Shown one piece after another: positions 19,775 to 20,189 of a stretch of 20,189 nucleotides of DNA. A model generated the notes under the pieces. It saw nothing but the letters and a program-made list of their open reading frames with translations, was not told the DNA's origin and ran no database searches. This DNA is from Bacillota bacterium. GTDB taxonomy: Bacteria > Bacillota > Bacilli > Alicyclobacillales > Alicyclobacillaceae. Both the position numbers and the translations under genes were made by a program. The stretch spans positions 1 to 20,189 of the forward strand of contig JAKAXI010000002.1 of the NCBI GenBank assembly GCA_021816665.1, written 5' to 3'. The stretch's first letter is position 1. Each line of letters starts with the position of its first letter.

Positions 19775-20032
19775 TTAAACCAATCCAATCAGCGACATAA
19801 GTTTGGCCACACCAATGTCAAACGCCCAGACCAACCCGCCCATGATAATGCAGGTGATGAGCGCAGCCGCCGTGTAGTTAATGACTTCCTTTCGACCCGG
19901 CCACCGGACACGTTTGAGTTCCCAAACGCTCTCGCGAAAAAACGAAACCACACGGTTCATCGAGCGGCCCGTCCTTTCCGGCTTTTTGGCGTCAGATAGT
20001 TTTTCCACCACGGTCGGTTCGGTCTTTTCCAC
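19775..20032 (-). CDS. secE: preprotein translocase subunit SecE
   Basis: SecE clamps SecY in the Sec translocon of the cytoplasmic membrane. The 85-residue reading (GTG start, 20030-20032) has a charged N-terminus, the conserved amphipathic segment SFFRESVWELKRVRWPGRKE (30-49) and one membrane span (about 53-75, TAAALITCIIMGGLVWAF). B. subtilis SecE is about 59 residues, from memory. An ATG at 19958-19960 would give 61 residues and has GGAAAGGA 11 nt upstream, while the GTG has only a poor site. The true start may therefore be the inner ATG. It lies 33 nt after rpmG and directly before nusG, the standard order. Confidence 0.95.
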   Translation of the reverse strand: MEKTEPTVVEKLSDAKKPERTGRSMNRVVSFFRESVWELKRVRWPGRKEVINYTAAALITCIIMGGLVWAFDIGVAKLMSLIGLV

Positions 20033-20065
20033 AACGAAACAACCCCACTTCCAAAGAGACCGCTA

Positions 20066-20189
20066 TCAGCGGGTCTCGCGGTGAACCGTATGCGTGTTGC
20101 AGGTCCGACAAAACTTTTTGAACTCCACGCGATCGGGATTGTTCTTCTTGTTCTTCTGAGTCGTGTAATTCCGTTGCTTGCAATCCGTA
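20066..20189 (-). CDS. rpmG: 50S ribosomal protein L33, 5' end cut by window edge
   Basis: The visible 40 residues read [20 protein letters not shown] then [20 protein letters not shown] and a stop. This is the small 50S protein L33 near the E site. C-x-x-C at the C-terminal half and one visible cysteine at the left edge indicate the zinc-binding four-cysteine form, if the missing upstream residues hold the other cysteine. Only about ten N-terminal residues are missing. Position before secE is typical of Bacilli. Confidence 0.95.
   Translation of the reverse strand, partial: TDCKQRNYTTQKNKKNNPDRVEFKKFCRTCNTHTVHRETR

Overview
The window is a core housekeeping locus of a Gram-positive bacterium of the Firmicutes/Bacilli type. 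It holds the end of the rpmG-secE-nusG-rplKA group, the rplJL genes, rpoB-rpoC, the str group (rpsL-rpsG-fusA-tuf) and the start of the S10 ribosomal-protein operon. All real genes lie on the minus strand, so the biological order runs from base 20189 down to base 1. Several points indicate Bacilli: gene order like Bacillus subtilis (rplL, a YbxB-type methyltransferase, rpoB, rpoC, a YbxF-type L7Ae protein, rpsL), proteins that align almost end to end with their B. subtilis relatives, strong AGGAGG-type ribosome binding sites, and TTGACA/TATAAT-type promoters. The moderately high G+C and frequent UUG/GUG starts would fit an Alicyclobacillus-like lineage. That placement is a guess.

Layout in transcription order: rpmG (5' end missing), secE and nusG (protein export and transcription elongation); rplK and rplA (L11 and L1); a promoter plus an L10-type leader with a terminator, then rplJ and rplL (the L10/L12 stalk); ybxB, a predicted rRNA methyltransferase; a near-consensus promoter and a leader of about 330 nt with two terminator-like hairpins; rpoB and rpoC; an intrinsic terminator and a fresh promoter; rplGB, rpsL, rpsG, fusA and tuf; a strong terminator and another promoter; then rpsJ, rplC, rplD, rplW, rplB and rpsS (3' end missing).

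Together the genes make RNA polymerase core subunits, two elongation factors and ribosomal proteins, so the interest lies in control elements between genes. Two short RNA elements with the same architecture, one in front of rplK and one in front of rplA, look like copies of the L1 binding site of 23S rRNA and would allow L1 feedback control. The rpoB leader has a terminator-like hairpin that competes with a long-range helix, as an attenuator would. fusA and rpoC share an identical 15-nt start region in which the ribosome binding site pairs with sequence at the UUG start.

I see no mobile element, CRISPR array, tRNA, rRNA, defence cluster, broken gene or transferred DNA. No previously undescribed multi-gene system is present. 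The only gap between genes over 300 bases is the rpoB leader region (15573-15970).
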